A stretch of 16,437 nt of DNA. Origin: JAZRUF01 sp045652405. Its GTDB lineage: Bacteria; Bacillota; Clostridia; Oscillospirales; JAAYXM01. A program made the translations under genes and the position numbers. The notes below the pieces were generated by a model that ran no database searches, was not told where the DNA came from, and was given only the letters and a program-made list of their open reading frames with translations. The stretch lies in the NCBI GenBank assembly GCA_045652405.1, contig JAZRUF010000017.1, positions 1 through 16,437 on the forward strand. The letters run 5' to 3'. The stretch's first letter is position 1. Every line of letters begins with the position of its first letter. Of the stretch, positions 15,110 through 16,437 are shown in pieces.

Positions 15110-15928
15110 TTATACGCCTGAGAATGCGGAGTATCCGCCGTCAATCGGGAGAACGATGCCGTTTACGAACTTAGCCGCATCTGAGCACAGGTAGAGAACG
15201 CCGCCAACAAGCTCTTCCGGATCGCCGAAACGGTCCATAGGAGTGTTGCGCAGAACGTCCTGTCCGCGCGGGGTCGGGTTGCCGGTAGACTCATCAATCA
15301 TCAAAGAGTAGTTCTGCTGAGTGATAAGGAAGCCCGGAGCGATAGCGTTTACACGGATGTTCTTGGAGTACTCTTTATTAAAGTGAGTTGCCATCCACTG
15401 AGTAAAGTTGGTTACACCAGCTTTTGCAGCGGAGTATGCAACGGTTCTTGTGAGCGGACGGTCTGCTGCCATAGAGCTTATGTTTACAACGCAGCCGCTT
15501 CCCTGCTCTGCAAAGAGCTTGCCAAATACCTGAGTCGGCATAATGGTGCCGATGATATTTAAGTTAAATACGAACTGGATAGCATCGGGGGGCATATCGA
15601 AGAATGCCATGTCTGCACTTGTGGTTCCCTTCGGATGGTTGCCACCTGCGCCGTTCAAGAGGATGTCAACCTTGCCGAATTTTGCAAGAACCGCATCCTT
15701 TGCAGCTTCAATGCTGTCTCTTTCCAGAACGTTACATGCGAATGCTGCTGCTTCATAGCCCTCTGCACGGATTTTTTCTGCTGCTGCTTCTGCTGCCTCA
15801 AGGCGAAGGTCAAGCAGTGCAACTTTTGCGCCTGCTCTTGCCATACCCTTGGAAATTTCAGCGCACAGAACGCCGCCTGCGCCTGTAACTACTGCTACTT
15901 TTCCTTCGAGAGAAAAGGGATTATACAT
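15110..15928 (-). CDS. SDR-family oxidoreductase, D-mannonate oxidoreductase (UxuB/YjmF)-like
   Basis: A 272-aa classical short-chain dehydrogenase. The cofactor loop TGAGGVLC (15-22) replaces TGxxxGxG. Acidic Asp40 at the end of beta-2 (LLDLR) suggests NAD preference. NGAGGNHPKGTTS (92-104), catalytic Ser152, Tyr165 and Lys169 (YSAAK), RVNAIAPGF (192-200) and a C-terminal LPIDGGYSAFSG complete the fold. The NGAGGNHP signature is one I associate with SDR-type D-mannonate/fructuronate reductases of Gram-positives, which reduce fructuronate to mannonate in uronate catabolism; no uxuA or uxaC is in the window, so the substrate stays open (other sugar-acid dehydrogenases are possible). The ATG at 15926-15928 has AAGGTGG 8 nt upstream. 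It lies between an Fe-S oxidoreductase gene and an amidohydrolase gene on the same strand. Confidence 0.85.
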   Translation of the reverse strand: MYNPFSLEGKVAVVTGAGGVLCAEISKGMARAGAKVALLDLRLEAAEAAAEKIRAEGYEAAAFACNVLERDSIEAAKDAVLAKFGKVDILLNGAGGNHPKGTTSADMAFFDMPPDAIQFVFNLNIIGTIMPTQVFGKLFAEQGSGCVVNISSMAADRPLTRTVAYSAAKAGVTNFTQWMATHFNKEYSKNIRVNAIAPGFLITQQNYSLMIDESTGNPTPRGQDVLRNTPMDRFGDPEELVGGVLYLCSDAAKFVNGIVLPIDGGYSAFSGV

Positions 15929-15961
15929 TGTAAAAACCACCTTATATCAATTTTTAAAGAT

Positions 15962-15988
15962 ACGGGGGAAAGTATTCCTCTCCCCCGT
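15962..15988 (-). other. GC-rich intergenic hairpin upstream of the SDR gene
   Basis: ACGGGGGA (15962-15969) pairs perfectly with TCCCCCGT (15981-15988) around an 11-nt loop. It lies in the 92-bp gap between the Fe-S oxidoreductase stop and the SDR start. No run of Ts follows in either direction, so it is not a standard terminator; mRNA stabilisation or a partial terminator are possible roles. Confidence 0.45.
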
Positions 15989-16020
15989 GTATTGGATTTA
16001 AAAGTTTAAGCTTCTGACGA

Positions 16021-16437
16021 TTAAACCTTCTCGTGAGTGTCAATCATCTCAATGTTGCCGTTCGGGCAGCGGTTGAAGCACATGCCGCAAGCTACGCACT
16101 TATCAGAGTTAATCTGGATAGCGTCTGCCTTGATGACAAACGGAGCGAAGTCTGTGCATATGGTCTTACAGAGCTGGCAACCCTCACCGCATCCGCACTG
16201 CAGGCAGCGTGATGCTTCTGCAACAGCTTCTTCCTCAGTAAATACGCGGCGGTAGGTATCAAAGTTCTTAATGCGCTCTGCACCGTCAGCGGTCTCAAGA
16301 TTTACACCCTCAGTATCGCTGAAGTACGGATTGCGGTTAAGAACGCGCTCTGCGCTTACAACCGGATAATCGCCGGTGAAGTCGATGGTCGGGTTGCCGT
16401 TGGTGAGAGTGCTGTCAATGCTGAATGCTGCACGGCG
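16021..16437 (-). CDS. C-terminal part of an Fe-S oxidoreductase with two cysteine clusters (GltD/YgfK-like; 5' end outside window)
   Basis: The last 138 residues of a larger protein; the frame is open to the window edge. The segment EEAVAEASRCLQCGCGEG resembles the EAxRCLxC signature found in GltD-type NAD(P)H-dependent FAD oxidoreductases. It starts a first cysteine cluster (visible residues 78, 81, 83, 87, 90 and 94). About 20 residues later comes a ferredoxin-type motif, C114-x2-C117-x2-C120-x3-C124-P, expected to hold a [4Fe-4S] cluster. Both sit at the C-terminus, as in YgfK-like proteins, rather than at the N-terminus as in GltD. I infer an electron-transfer flavoprotein; the flavin and NAD(P) domains are not visible. 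It is the upstream neighbour of the SDR gene, 92 bp away on the same strand, with a hairpin between them. Confidence 0.75.
   Translation of the reverse strand, partial: RRAAFSIDSTLTNGNPTIDFTGDYPVVSAERVLNRNPYFSDTEGVNLETADGAERIKNFDTYRRVFTEEEAVAEASRCLQCGCGEGCQLCKTICTDFAPFVIKADAIQINSDKCVACGMCFNRCPNGNIEMIDTHEKV

Noticed and set aside
1..16437. CRISPR arrays, insertion sequences, tRNA or rRNA genes
   Set aside because: I looked for regularly spaced repeats, transposase-like frames with terminal inverted repeats, and cloverleaf or conserved rRNA segments, and found none.

Overview
The window is a stretch of bacterial chromosome that most resembles a Clostridia-class Firmicute, possibly a gut Oscillospiraceae/Lachnospiraceae-type organism. 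The evidence is: a perfect CIRCE operator in front of an hrcA-grpE-dnaK-dnaJ cluster, a Gram-positive-sized DnaK (609 aa), strong GGAGG ribosome binding sites, sigma-A type promoters, AT-rich intergenic DNA, a membrane-anchored AraC regulator next to an LplB-type sugar ABC permease, and the SerA/SerC sequence types. The genus is not determined. There are no tRNAs, rRNAs, IS elements or CRISPR arrays.

Layout. (1) 1-3370, minus strand: the 5' part of an ABC sugar/oligosaccharide permease (cut by the window edge). It is preceded by a 486-bp AT-rich regulatory region with two 19-bp inverted repeats of the same 7-5-7 geometry, then by a large two-TM AraC/YesN-like regulator. (2) 3670-4488, plus: a Cof-type HAD hydrolase, divergent from the regulator. 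It ends at a bidirectional terminator shared with (3) 4544-6829, minus: a serC-serA operon (serine biosynthesis from 3-phosphoglycerate) driven by a perfect-consensus promoter. (4) 7062-12037, plus: the HrcA/CIRCE heat-shock cluster hrcA-grpE-dnaK-(16-bp hairpin)-dnaJ-terminator. (5) 12169-13350, plus: a long, divergent ribose-phosphate pyrophosphokinase with its own promoter. A second bidirectional terminator separates it from (6) 13405-16437, minus: a co-directional set. In transcription order this is the C-terminus of an Fe-S flavoprotein-type oxidoreductase (cut by the window edge), an SDR dehydrogenase of D-mannonate-oxidoreductase type, and a YtcJ-like metal-dependent amidohydrolase. Structured hairpins lie in both gaps.

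How the genes work together. The chaperone cluster is a self-contained HrcA-regulated unit. SerC and SerA catalyse two consecutive steps (in reverse gene order); the phosphatase SerB is not in the window. The first two minus-strand genes suggest a sugar-import locus controlled by a membrane-embedded regulator. The last three genes look like a small catabolic or redox set whose substrate cannot be read from the sequence. Most of the window is recognisable housekeeping or common accessory content. I found no convincing wholly new system; the points most worth a second look are the amidohydrolase/SDR/Fe-S set with its leader hairpins, the divergent Prs, and the paired palindromes in front of the permease.
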